64,000 nucleotides of DNA from Pseudomonas beijingensis. Its GTDB lineage: Bacteria; Pseudomonadota; Gammaproteobacteria; Pseudomonadales; Pseudomonadaceae. The DNA lies in the NCBI RefSeq assembly GCF_030687295.1, contig NZ_CP117425.1:6080001-6144000 (forward strand), read 5' to 3'. Each line of letters starts with the position of its first letter. The first letter of the stretch is position 1. The notes beneath the pieces are model-generated. The model worked only from the letters and a program-made list of their open reading frames with translations. It ran no database searches and was not told the origin of the DNA. Made by a program: the position numbers and the translations under genes. This document shows, one piece after another, positions 8,971 to 17,088 of this stretch.

Positions 8971-8986
8971 TGGCACAGGTCCTGCT
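8971..8986 (+). promoter_or_regulatory. Sigma-54 (RpoN) promoter of rspL
   Basis: TGGCACAGGTCCTGCT has the invariant GG (8972-8973) and GC (8984-8985) of the -24/-12 promoter with exactly ten bases between them, matching TGGCAC-N5-TTGCW closely. It lies about 60 bases before the rspL start. In P. syringae hrpL is transcribed by RpoN with the HrpR/HrpS enhancer proteins, so the site fits. No hrpR/S-type gene is present in this window. Confidence 0.82.
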
Positions 8987-9046
8987 GACAGGGGAAACGT
9001 CGACATTTGCATCGACGCTACGGAACCTACTCAGAGGGATTTATTG

Positions 9047-9598
9047 ATGACCAGCCTGAATCTCATGGCCCCCCCGCAAACCTCCCCGGCACCCACGGGT
9101 GCGCCAGGCATCTGCTTCGGCGAGGAACGCAAACTGCGTCTGTTTGTGCAAAAACGCGTACTCAACCAAGACGACGCCGACGACATCATCCAGCTCACGT
9201 ACCTGGAAGCCTGGCGTAACCAGCAGAAGTTCAAAGGGCTGGCAAAGCAGGACACTTGGTTGTGCGGTATCGCCCTGAACCTGATCCGCAACCATTTCCG
9301 CCGCTTCTACGCACAGCCGCCGCTGAGCACTTTCGATGAAAGCGAGTTCAACGAGTCCAGTGACGACATTGACTTGAGTGAACTGTGCGATAACCGTCGA
9401 TTGCTGGACCGCACGCTGATCGCCATGGACGCACTGCCCAAGGACATGCGCGATACCCTGTGGACCGCCGTGGACACTGAAAGCAGTTATCGCGATGCTG
9501 CCGAACGGCTGGGCGTACCCATTGGCACCGTGCGCTCAAGGTTGTTTCGCGCGCGTGAACAACTCAAGCGAAGCGTCTACGGAGAAGCCCGACCATGA
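9047..9598 (+). CDS. rspL: RspL/HrpL, ECF sigma factor for T3SS genes
   Basis: 183 residues from ATG 9047 (AGAGGG eight bases upstream; a TTG one codon earlier is less likely). Region 2 is seen in VLNQDDADDIIQLTYLEAWR and KQDTWLCGIALNLIRNHFRR; region 4 in YRDAAERLGVPIGTVRSRLF near the C-terminus, a clear helix-turn-helix for the -35 element. Length and both regions match HrpL, the sigma factor reading GGAACC-N15/16-CCACNNA. Three such sites lie in this window. It is divergent from the hrpJ operon and its stop overlaps the next gene by ATGA. Confidence 0.95.
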   Translation: MTSLNLMAPPQTSPAPTGAPGICFGEERKLRLFVQKRVLNQDDADDIIQLTYLEAWRNQQKFKGLAKQDTWLCGIALNLIRNHFRRFYAQPPLSTFDESEFNESSDDIDLSELCDNRRLLDRTLIAMDALPKDMRDTLWTAVDTESSYRDAAERLGVPIGTVRSRLFRAREQLKRSVYGEARP

Positions 9599-10191
9599 CC
9601 CAGAATCGTTTGAACAGCCGGCCCGACCTGCCACGCGGCGTGCGTCGCTACACCCCCGACGACTTGCCGGTGATGACAGATATCTTCAACGAAAGCGCTC
9701 TGGGGGGGACCAGCTCCCCCGTACTCAGAGCGTTTTCCCTGAAGGAAATGACGTTCTTCGTCGACTGTTTCGTCAAGGAGGGCGATCCGATCTACGTGCT
9801 TGAACGCGCTGGCGAAGTCGTCGCCTGGTTGATCGTCAACCGCTTCTGCTGGGGCGCCCAGGCCTGTCGATTGACCGGCGAAGTGTCGATCTACGTGCGC
9901 AACGACCACATCGGCAGCGGCGTCGGCATTCGCCTTGGCCAAGCCGCGGTGGTGTTGGCCAAACGGTATGGTTTCGAGACGCTGGTGGCCTGGATCATCG
10001 AGCATAACGAGGCCAGCAAACGCGGCGTACAAGGACTTGGCGCAACGCAATGGGGACGCTTTCCAGGGATTGCCCGGTTCGCGGACACGCGTGCGGATGT
10101 CGTGCTCTATGGACTGCACCTGACGCCAAGCGACACGGCACCCACCCCCCTTTCAGCGCCGGCGCAAACCGAGGAGGCCAGCCTGGCGTGA
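9595..10191 (+). CDS. GNAT-family N-acetyltransferase (phosphinothricin acetyltransferase-like), coupled to rspL
   Basis: 198 residues. The pattern RRYTPDDLPVMTDIFNES, then EVSIYVRNDHIGSGVGIRLG (acetyl-CoA pyrophosphate loop, degenerate Q/R-x-x-G-x-G/A), then NEASKRGVQGLGATQWGRF is that of PAT/MddA-type GNAT enzymes, which acetylate small amines. The ATG sits in an ATGA overlap with the rspL stop, so both are made from one mRNA, which ends at the terminator at 10197-10235. The C-terminal 25 residues are Pro/Ala/Thr-rich and probably disordered. The substrate cannot be told. It could be a metabolic enzyme, a modifier of T3SS proteins or, less likely, a secreted effector. Confidence 0.85.
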   Translation: MTQNRLNSRPDLPRGVRRYTPDDLPVMTDIFNESALGGTSSPVLRAFSLKEMTFFVDCFVKEGDPIYVLERAGEVVAWLIVNRFCWGAQACRLTGEVSIYVRNDHIGSGVGIRLGQAAVVLAKRYGFETLVAWIIEHNEASKRGVQGLGATQWGRFPGIARFADTRADVVLYGLHLTPSDTAPTPLSAPAQTEEASLA

Positions 10192-10196
10192 GTCCA

Positions 10197-10235
10197 CGGC
10201 TCGTCCGGCTTGACGTCGGACGAGCCGTTTTTTTT
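10197..10235 (+). terminator. Rho-independent terminator of the rspL-GNAT operon
   Basis: Perfect 11-bp stem CGGCTCGTCCG / CGGACGAGCCG with a 9-base loop, followed by eight T residues, six bases after the stop of the acetyltransferase gene. It defines rspL-GNAT as a two-gene transcription unit. Confidence 0.95.
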
Positions 10236-10308
10236 ATCAGGCAGAGGCCTGTGCCATTTTCTGCACAGTCACAAACAACGCTACTCACCCAGGGTTTATT
10301 CGATCCAT

Positions 10309-10441
10309 TGTGGCGAGGGGATTTATCCCCGCTGGGTTGCGCAGCAGCCCCGAAAAGGTTGACTGCGACCAGCCAGGCACGCCACGGCGGCAGGCTTCAG
10401 GGCCGCTTCGCAGCCCAACGGGGATAAATCCCCTCGCCACA
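10309..10441. repeat. Inverted pair of REP-type palindromes (TGTGGCGAGGGGATTTATCC type)
   Basis: The element TGTGGCGAGGGGATTTATCC at the left and its reverse complement at the right enclose a partly palindromic middle with GCTGGGTTGCGCAGCAGCCCC. This is a common intergenic repeat family of fluorescent pseudomonads; a simpler copy is at 33023-33052. Together with the terminator it fills the 316-bp gap between two convergent genes; I see no gene here. Confidence 0.85.
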
Positions 10442-10507
10442 CATTCATACGCCCTCTCAAGTAAACCGCATGCACCGTCACCTGGGCGTCTCCCGGCAGC
10501 AACCGCC

Positions 10508-11722
10508 TCAGTCCACCGACCAGCACACCGGCAACGCCTCCGGCCCCCGGAAGTTGGGGACGTAACGCCAGCGTACGGCGCTGGGATCGACCGTCAATCG
10601 CAGCCCAGGGCAACACCGAAGAAGCGTATTCAATGCAATTTCCAACTCCTGCCGGGCCAGCGAGGCGCCCAGGCAGTAGTGAGTGCCCTTGCCGAAAGAC
10701 ATGTGTGGGCAGGCCGGGCGAGTGATGTCGAGCGTGTCAGGATTGGCACACAGCGCTTCGTCACGATTGGCCGAACCCACCACCGCAATCAGCAGTTGCC
10801 CGCGCAGCAAACGCTGCCCGGCCAGCTCGGTGTCCCGGGTGACGAAGCGGACCATGGCCCGCTCCACCGACGAGTCATAACGCAGAAGCTCTTCGACCGC
10901 GCCGGGCATCAACTTCGGCTCATCGCGCAATCGCGCCAGCGCCTTCGGGTGCTGCACGAGCATGTGCACAGCATTGCCGATCATCGACGCCGACGTTTCG
11001 TGCCCGGCGATGATCAGCAGCGCAATCATGCTGCACAGCTCACTTTGGCTGAGCATGCTGCCCTCTTCCTCGACCTGCACCAATGCCGACACCAGGTCGT
11101 CGCCCGGCTGCGCCCGACGCTGGTCTATCAATGCAAGCATGTAGCCGGCGAATTCGTTGTAGCAACGCTGCAACTCGCTCAGGTCGTGCCCCACCTGCTG
11201 GACGATCATGTGGGACCAGCGGCGGAAATCGTCACGGTCTTGCGCAGGGACGCCAAGCAATTCGGCGATGACGGTGATCGATAACGGGAATGCATATTGG
11301 CTCACCACGTCCATTCGCCCGCTCGACCGCACGGGCTCCAGCAACGTCTCGGCGATCTGCTCGATACGCGGCCGCAGAGCGTTCACCGCCTTCAACGTGA
11401 AGGCCTTGTTGACCAGGCGACGCAAGCGGCGATGACTGTCGCCATCACGGTTGAGCATGTGTTCGTTAAGGAACGCGATCGATTGCTCGCCACCGAGCAT
11501 CGCGGCGAACTGCGCATCGATCCGCGACGGGTCACGGGCGAAGCGCTCGTTGTCCAGCAGCACCTCCTCGACTTCCCGGGCACCGGTGACGTACCACATC
11601 GGCAACTGTCCTTCGGCCTGGCTGAGGAACACCGGAGACGTCTGGCGCAGCGCCGCATAATGCCGATAGGCCTCGCCGCGAAACGCGTCGCTATTGAAAT
11701 CAAGGGTACGCTCGTAAGCCAT
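10508..11722 (-). CDS. Cytochrome P450
   Basis: 404 residues from ATG 11722, which has GGAGAG five bases upstream; a GTG two codons earlier would overlap that site. Typical bacterial soluble class I P450: I-helix oxygen-binding motif AGHETS near residue 239, K-helix EELLR near 277, heme loop FGKGTHYCLG with the ligand Cys near residue 350. No ferredoxin or reductase gene is next to it, so redox partners must come from elsewhere. It lies inside the T3SS island between rspL and the effector genes, divergent from a serine hydrolase. No hrp box precedes it. The substrate is unknown. Confidence 0.95.
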   Translation of the reverse strand: MAYERTLDFNSDAFRGEAYRHYAALRQTSPVFLSQAEGQLPMWYVTGAREVEEVLLDNERFARDPSRIDAQFAAMLGGEQSIAFLNEHMLNRDGDSHRRLRRLVNKAFTLKAVNALRPRIEQIAETLLEPVRSSGRMDVVSQYAFPLSITVIAELLGVPAQDRDDFRRWSHMIVQQVGHDLSELQRCYNEFAGYMLALIDQRRAQPGDDLVSALVQVEEEGSMLSQSELCSMIALLIIAGHETSASMIGNAVHMLVQHPKALARLRDEPKLMPGAVEELLRYDSSVERAMVRFVTRDTELAGQRLLRGQLLIAVVGSANRDEALCANPDTLDITRPACPHMSFGKGTHYCLGASLARQELEIALNTLLRCCPGLRLTVDPSAVRWRYVPNFRGPEALPVCWSVD

Positions 11723-11777
11723 GAACACTCTCCAGGGGCATGAATCGTTGCTCCTTGAGTGGCAAGGCTGGCCAAAA

Positions 11778-11794
11778 AGATCCCTGTGGGATCT
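11778..11794. promoter_or_regulatory. Inverted repeat, possible operator between P450 and serine hydrolase genes
   Basis: AGATCCC-TGT-GGGATCT is a perfect 7-bp inverted repeat with a 3-base spacer in the 144-bp region between the divergent P450 and hydrolase genes. The position fits an operator for shared control of the two genes. Nothing in the sequence identifies the regulator. Confidence 0.4.
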
Positions 11795-11866
11795 GGACCC
11801 GTCGGTGAACCGTTTGCACAGCTGGCGTCACTCAAGGAAAAACACCAACCCTTGCGTGGAGCTGAC

Positions 11867-13025
11867 ATGACGCGTGCACTTGCTATCCATGGCCAATGCG
11901 ACACCCGCTTCGAACCGGTCAAAGAGGCGTTTATCCGACTGATGCAGAGCCCTTTCGAACGCGGTGCCGCCCTTTGCATCCAGATTGACGGCGAAACCGT
12001 TATCGACCTGTGGGCCGGCATTGCCGGGCCGGAACCGGACAGCCATTGGCAGCGCGACACGCTGCTCAATCTGTTTTCCTGCACCAAGCCCTTCACAGCG
12101 GTGGCGATCATGCAGTTGGTCGGCGAAGGACGCCTGGATCTGGACGCGCCGGTCTGCCACTACTGGCCGGCCTTCGCCAACGCCGGTAAAGCGTCGATCA
12201 CAGTGCGCCAGGTGCTTTGCCATCGCGCCGGGCTGCCGGCGTTGCGCACGCCCCTGGCACCGGAAACCCTCTACGACTGGAACACCATGACGGACCTGAT
12301 CGCCGAGGAGCATCCCTGGGCCGCGGCAGGGGAACAGCAGACGTATTCGCCCTTGCTGTTCGGCTGGATCCTCGGCGAGCTGCTACGCCGGGTGGATGGT
12401 CTGACGCCGGCGCAAAGCATTCATCGGCGCGTGGCGGTGCCGCTCGGGCTGGATTTCCACATCGGCCTGGACGATGCGACCATCGCTCGCTGCGCTTACA
12501 TGGCGCGCACCAAGGACGAGATCGACGATGAAGCCTTTGGCCGGGTGCTGAACGATGTGCTCAACGCGCCGACCGCCATGAGTGCCCTGGCCTTCGCCAA
12601 TCCGCCGATGGTACTGGGGCGCAGTAACGAAACCGGCTGGAAACGCATGACCCAACCCGCGGCCAACGGACACGGCAATGCCCGCAGCCTGGCAGCGTTC
12701 TACACCGGCCTGCTCGACGGGCGATTACTGGAGTCGCCGTTGCTCAACGAAATGTTGTGCGAGCACAGCGCCGAATACGATCCGACCATCCAGACCCCAA
12801 CGCGTTTTGGCCTGGGCATCATGCTCAACCAGCCAGACGTGGCGAACGGCAGTTACGGCATGGGCAGGCGAGGCGTTCGGCCACATGGGCGCCGGAGGCA
12901 CTATCGGGTTTGCCGACCCTGAACGCGGGGTGGCGTTCGGCTTCGCCTGCAACACCATTGGCTCCTACGTCTTGATGGACCCGCGCGCACGCGGCTTGGC
13001 CAATGTCGCGATGGGCTGCCTGTAG
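11867..13025 (+). pseudogene. Serine hydrolase of the beta-lactamase/EstB family, one frameshift near the 3' end
   Basis: Start ATG 11867 has GGAG seven bases upstream. The catalytic S-x-x-K is seen in LFSCTKPFTAVAIMQLV (near residue 70), and YSPLLFGWILGE later supplies the usual Tyr. The protein resembles EstB-type esterases and class C beta-lactamase-like hydrolases. The frame ends early at 12922. About one inserted base near 12865 explains this: reading ATGGGC-GGCGAGGCGTTC instead of ATGGGCAGGCGAGGCGTTC restores GEAFGHMGAGGTIGFADPE and runs to the stop at 13025, giving about 385 residues. The family motif HMGAGG is in the second frame, so the gene was recently whole or is whole with a consensus error. 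Confidence 0.85.
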
Positions 13026-13069
13026 ACCCCGGATGGAAGAATTAGTAGCCGGCTGGCGCGGATCGATCG

Positions 13070-13091
13070 TTCCCACGCTCCTGCGTGGGAA
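13070..13091. repeat. Short palindromic repeat (TTCCCACG...CGTGGGAA)
   Basis: TTCCCACG-CTCCTG-CGTGGGAA forms an 8-bp stem in the gap between the convergent hydrolase and hrpH genes, followed by GGACGCTCCGCGTTC. This resembles another widespread intergenic palindrome of Pseudomonas. It may double as a bidirectional transcription end. Confidence 0.6.
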
Positions 13092-13139
13092 TGTCGCCAG
13101 GGACGCTCCGCGTTCCGCTTCTGGAAGGTGACGATCGGC

Positions 13140-14264
13140 TCAAACTCCTGGTGGCGCGGCCACCTCTGCCACCTGCGGCTCGGCCGCGCCGGTATCGGGA
13201 GCGCCAACCATGGGCTCTTCGCTACCAGGCACGCGGGGCAGCGCCGCCTTGGCGATCATGTCCGGTTGGGCCTGCAACCGGCGCGACGCTTCCAAGGGCA
13301 TCAGCAAGCGCCCCCGGGCCCGGCCACGCGCGGCGGGGTTGAGCATGCGCAACTCTCGCTCATGAACACCGGACAACAGCGCCAGGTGCGCCAGGTCCAC
13401 GGGCTGCGCCAAGGCGACCATCTGGAAATATGGCTGGTCGACGATGGGCGCCAGGCTCACGCCATAGTCCGCGGGCGCATTCACCAGTTGCGACAGCGCC
13501 AGCAGCCGCGGCACATAGTTCTGGGTCTCACCGGGCAACGACAGGTTCCAATAATTGGTCGCCAGGCCGCGGGCGCGATTGCGCGTGATTGCGTCGCGTA
13601 CCCGCCCTTCCCCGGCGTTATAGGCGGCCAGCGCCAGCAGCCAGTCGCCGTCGAAGTAATCGTGCAGATAGGACAAATAATCCAGGGCGGCCCGCGTCGA
13701 CGATGGAATGTCCCGGCGCTCGTCATAGTCGCCTCGCTGCTGCAACTGGTAACGGCGTCCCGTGGCGGGGATGAATTGCCACAGGCCCATGGCCTGGGCG
13801 GGCGATTGGGCGTTCGGATTGAACCCGCTCTCGATGGCCGGCAACAGTGCCAGTTCCAGCGGCATGTTGCGCTTGTTCAGTTCCCCCACGATGAAGTGCA
13901 AGTAACGGCTGCCGGCACGCCCGGTCTGGGTGAGAAACGCCGGACGCGCCATCAGCCAGCGGCGCTGCTCATCGACGCGCGCCACACCCTGGGTCTTGGC
14001 CTGCAAGGAAAATCCCTGGCGCATGCGCGCCCACAGGCTACCGCCGCTTTGCGGGGCCAACTCACTGATCTGGATGATGGTGTCCGTAGGCGCCGGCTCC
14101 AGCCAGCGCAGTTGCGAACGATAAGGCTCGTTGGCGGAAGGATCGCCAATGGTCAACTGCGGTTCGAGGTGCTGGCAGCCATACAGCAAGGTCCCCATGG
14201 CCAGCATGGACAACCCTTTGGGGACGAAGCGAAGAGCCGGCGAAGGTGCAAGTGATCGGGACAT
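13140..14264 (-). CDS. hrpH: HrpH-like lytic murein transglycosylase lipoprotein
   Basis: 374 residues. A signal with lipobox LLYGC (Cys near residue 30) predicts an outer-membrane lipoprotein. The SLT/MltD-type catalytic domain follows: LLPAIESGFNPNAQSPAQAM with the catalytic Glu near residue 145, GLWQFIPATGR, and LALAAYNAGEGRV. It cuts peptidoglycan, here probably to let the T3SS pass the wall. The perfect hrp box 31 bases upstream and the divergent shcM-hopM1 pair point to HrpH, the transglycosylase of the P. syringae conserved effector locus, rather than housekeeping MltD. The C-terminal 40 residues are Pro/Ala-rich. Confidence 0.88.
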   Translation of the reverse strand: MSRSLAPSPALRFVPKGLSMLAMGTLLYGCQHLEPQLTIGDPSANEPYRSQLRWLEPAPTDTIIQISELAPQSGGSLWARMRQGFSLQAKTQGVARVDEQRRWLMARPAFLTQTGRAGSRYLHFIVGELNKRNMPLELALLPAIESGFNPNAQSPAQAMGLWQFIPATGRRYQLQQRGDYDERRDIPSSTRAALDYLSYLHDYFDGDWLLALAAYNAGEGRVRDAITRNRARGLATNYWNLSLPGETQNYVPRLLALSQLVNAPADYGVSLAPIVDQPYFQMVALAQPVDLAHLALLSGVHERELRMLNPAARGRARGRLLMPLEASRRLQAQPDMIAKAALPRVPGSEEPMVGAPDTGAAEPQVAEVAAPPGV

Positions 14265-14295
14265 GGGCGGTCGACCTTGAATGAGGTGGCGCCAT

Positions 14296-14324
14296 TGGGT
14301 GGCAGATCACAGGACACTGGTTCC
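14296..14324 (-). promoter_or_regulatory. hrp box of hrpH
   Basis: Minus strand GGAACC-N16-CCACCCA, a perfect HrpL-type promoter with the same spacer and the same -10 element as the hrpJ hrp box, 31 bases before the hrpH start. Confidence 0.93.
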
Positions 14325-14372
14325 ACGCAGATCATCCAGCGCGCTGGCATTGGGCGGCAACGGCGCTCGGTT

Positions 14373-14400
14373 GGAACCGAAATGCCGCGGGTGTCACTCA
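14373..14400 (+). promoter_or_regulatory. hrp box of shcM-hopM1
   Basis: GGAACC, 15 bases, TCACTCA: matches GGAACC-N15/16-CCACNNA with one mismatch (T for the first C). It lies 51 bases before the shcM start and points away from the hrpH hrp box, so the 187-bp gap carries two divergent HrpL promoters. Confidence 0.82.
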
Positions 14401-14451
14401 CCATGGGCAGCAGGCGCTCGTCGGCGCCTGGATGACAATGCGAGGTCACTC

Positions 14452-14943
14452 ATGGCGTCACCCACCTATTGCAAGCTGATCGATCAGCTCTGCGCACTCA
14501 CGATGATTCCCACCCCGTCAGCGTTCTACGAACAGGCGAACCTGTCGGTCAAGGATGTGGACTTTTCCCTGAAGCACACCCCAGGCGCGGGCGAAGGAGA
14601 CGTGTTCATCTACTGCGGCTTCGGGCCGTTGCCCGTGGCGAATCGCGAAGCGGTCCTGCAACGGCTGCTGGAAACCAACCTGTACCTGCTGAGCGGGGCG
14701 TTCTGCCCTTCCCTGTCTTACAACCGCGACAGCGAACAGGTGATCCTGATCGGCCACGTCCCCCTGGAAACCCTCACGGCCGAACGCCTGCTCGGGCTGA
14801 TGGGCGGGGCTGCCGACATGGCGCTGATTTGGCGCGATGGCTACTTCTTCGACGGCCCCGACACGGGTCGCGACGCCAAGCCTGCCCAGGCGCCAAACCC
14901 CATCAAGCGTCATTCAGGACTCAACAGCGCCTTGTCGCTCTAG
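14452..14943 (+). CDS. shcM: Type III chaperone, ShcM-like (CesT family)
   Basis: 163 residues from ATG 14452 (GAGG upstream). Small protein with the alpha-beta pattern of class I type III chaperones: a first helix (CKLIDQLCALTMIPT), a central sheet (VFIYCGFGPLPV), a helix (REAVLQRLLETNLYLL) and a late strand-helix (QVILIGHVPLETLTAERLL). It precedes the effector gene by 9 bases, and the effector's ribosome binding site overlaps the chaperone stop (TAGGAG), typical of cognate chaperone-effector pairs. It probably binds HopM1 in the cytoplasm and delivers it to HrcN. The ORF is open further upstream, but through the hrp box. Confidence 0.85.
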   Translation: MASPTYCKLIDQLCALTMIPTPSAFYEQANLSVKDVDFSLKHTPGAGEGDVFIYCGFGPLPVANREAVLQRLLETNLYLLSGAFCPSLSYNRDSEQVILIGHVPLETLTAERLLGLMGGAADMALIWRDGYFFDGPDTGRDAKPAQAPNPIKRHSGLNSALSL

Positions 14944-14952
14944 GAGAAAACC

Positions 14953-17088
14953 ATGGCAGATTTATCCGTAAGCCAGAACCAAGGCCTCGCGGCATTGCGC
15001 CAACAGCAGGACGATGAAATCAGACCGGTGGGAGGCAACCTTGCCGAGCAGGTTCGTCCCTCCACGACCCCTTTGGTGCCCTACCATTTCACCGGCAGTT
15101 CCACCGATTCGACGCAGCAGGCCTTCGCCAGCAAAAAGACCCGCCTGGAGGGGATGATCGGCAGGCTGGGCAAAAAGGACCCTGAAGCAGATCCCATCGG
15201 CTTTGCCCGGGCACATATGACCCTGGAAGGCAAGGCACTGAGCTACGCGCCTGGAACGAGTTATCAGGACATGCACCAGCATCTGGCCGAGCTGGGCGGC
15301 AAGACGCACCCGATGCTGTCGGGCCGCAAGGAAACCGAAGACTTCACCACCGCCCTCGACAAATACCTGAACAGCAGCGAAGAAGCACGGGACGCCAGCG
15401 GCGGTTTCAAAGCCGTCTGGGATGCCCATTGCGAGCGCGTGGGCAACACCCTCGGGGCTTATCATTCGTTATGCCAGGAAGTCATCGACAACTCCCAGGG
15501 GCATGAGGACCTTGCGCACCTGGAGCGCAGCCATGCCGCCTTCCGGGGCTACGCCAAGGGTGTGGTGAAGGCCATGACCGAGGAAATGCCCACACGCCTG
15601 AGCACGTTCCTGGACAGCCGTATCGCCCACGCGCAAGAGGCCGCCAGCAACGAGGCCCTGCCCAAGGCCGAGCAGGACAGCGCGCGGGATCAATTGATCC
15701 AACTGCAGGAAGTGCGCACGGAGCTCGGTGAGTTGCTGAAAAAGGATGAGGCCAAGCCAGCCACCCCGAGCAAGCTCGATAAGGCGACGAAGGCAAACGA
15801 TGGGCTGGACACCGCCTTGAAGAACATCGCGCGCCAGGACCATGTCGCCGAACTCAAGACCCAGACCGGCTTCGTCACTGGCCTGGCGGTCTTCGTCGAC
15901 GCGGGAATTCCCCAGGGCGTTGCGTCCGCCGGCCACTTCGGCGCAAGCACCGCGGCGATCGATGAAGCGATGGCGGATACGGCCTATGGCAAACATGTCG
16001 CCGCGACCTCAGCCGTCCTTGGTACGGCGCACAAGGTGATCAGCGACGGCATTCGCCCGTTTGTCCAGGTGGTGGTCGACAAGACCATCGGCAAGGGCCT
16101 GGCCAAAGTCGACCCGTTGGCGGTGTACCCCAAGCCCTTGCAGGAGATCACCGTGAACGGGCGTCGGGTCGCCAACCCGCAATTCGCGACACTCGACGCT
16201 TCCCAGGCGCAAAAGCGCGACGAGTTCAAACTGAAACAGAACGCCAACAACTTTGGCACCATGAGCGGTGACTTCACCGGCTACCTTGCCTTCGGGGCCG
16301 CTCACGCGGTGCGCGACACGTTGGATCAGTTCAGCTCGGTAAACGCCTCGGGTATCGCCGCCCGCAGCCTCGCTTCGGCGGTGGGCGGCACCTTCATGGC
16401 GGGCGGCCAGGCCGTGGCGAAATATGCGCAGACCCATGGTGACGAGCAGATTCCCACCTATCGGGTCACAAAAGAAAACCGGAACTGGGGCGAACTGTTG
16501 CCCAAGGCCTTTTCCGAGGCGAAGGACAAACTCAACCCTATCAGCATGACCAACCTCAGCGACCTCTCCAACCGGTTCGTCAGCGTCGGCGAAGGGATCG
16601 CCCTGCGAACCGCAGTGGGCGGCGCGTCCGAGGCGGGCGACGACGCCCCGGTGCAGAAAAAACTCGAGCAGGTGGTCGCGACGTTCTACAACTCCGGCCT
16701 GACCCTGTTCCCGTTCTTTGCCAACAGCGTGGCAGCCCCGTTGGAAAACAAGGCGATGAATGAAGACAAGGAGGACAACCTCGCCCAGCGTGCAAACGTG
16801 CCATTGCAGAACGTCCTGCATCCCAACCGCGACACCCTCCCTCATACCCAGCCGGAAGGCTTGCGGCGCAATCTGGAGAACACCTACCACGTGGCTCGCG
16901 GCTTTACCCAGATCGTTCCCCAAACCGCTATCGCGGGTCTCAACCTGGGCGCCAACAAGGTCCAAAACCTCACCACGCGATCCAAGAACGCGCTCCCGGA
17001 CAACAATCTGGAGCTGGCGGAACGCGGCGAAGCACGGCCCCAGGGCGGGCCGTCCAACGAACCAACACCCACCACCCGGCCAAGCTGA
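14953..17088 (+). CDS. ropM: HopM1/RopM-like type III effector
   Basis: 711 residues, practically the length recalled for HopM1 of P. syringae (712). The first 60 residues are rich in Ser, Gln, Thr and Pro without a Sec signal, as in type III substrates; the rest is mostly helical, with hydrophobic stretches near residues 310-360 and 445-470. In plants HopM1 promotes degradation of the trafficking regulator MIN7. The calls rest on length, the ShcM-type chaperone gene directly upstream, the hrp box, and the linked HrpH gene. A homologue RopM has been described from P. fluorescens biocontrol strains. No clear terminator follows. Confidence 0.85.
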   Translation: MADLSVSQNQGLAALRQQQDDEIRPVGGNLAEQVRPSTTPLVPYHFTGSSTDSTQQAFASKKTRLEGMIGRLGKKDPEADPIGFARAHMTLEGKALSYAPGTSYQDMHQHLAELGGKTHPMLSGRKETEDFTTALDKYLNSSEEARDASGGFKAVWDAHCERVGNTLGAYHSLCQEVIDNSQGHEDLAHLERSHAAFRGYAKGVVKAMTEEMPTRLSTFLDSRIAHAQEAASNEALPKAEQDSARDQLIQLQEVRTELGELLKKDEAKPATPSKLDKATKANDGLDTALKNIARQDHVAELKTQTGFVTGLAVFVDAGIPQGVASAGHFGASTAAIDEAMADTAYGKHVAATSAVLGTAHKVISDGIRPFVQVVVDKTIGKGLAKVDPLAVYPKPLQEITVNGRRVANPQFATLDASQAQKRDEFKLKQNANNFGTMSGDFTGYLAFGAAHAVRDTLDQFSSVNASGIAARSLASAVGGTFMAGGQAVAKYAQTHGDEQIPTYRVTKENRNWGELLPKAFSEAKDKLNPISMTNLSDLSNRFVSVGEGIALRTAVGGASEAGDDAPVQKKLEQVVATFYNSGLTLFPFFANSVAAPLENKAMNEDKEDNLAQRANVPLQNVLHPNRDTLPHTQPEGLRRNLENTYHVARGFTQIVPQTAIAGLNLGANKVQNLTTRSKNALPDNNLELAERGEARPQGGPSNEPTPTTRPS

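Noticed and set aside
9022..9027. GGAACC just upstream of rspL as a hrp box for autoregulation
   Set aside because: No CCACNNA follows at 15 or 16 bases (the sequence there is TGATGAC), and the element would overlap the start codon.
11723..11866. hrp box for the P450 or the serine hydrolase
   Set aside because: No GGAACC with a correctly spaced CCAC occurs on either strand in the divergent promoter region.
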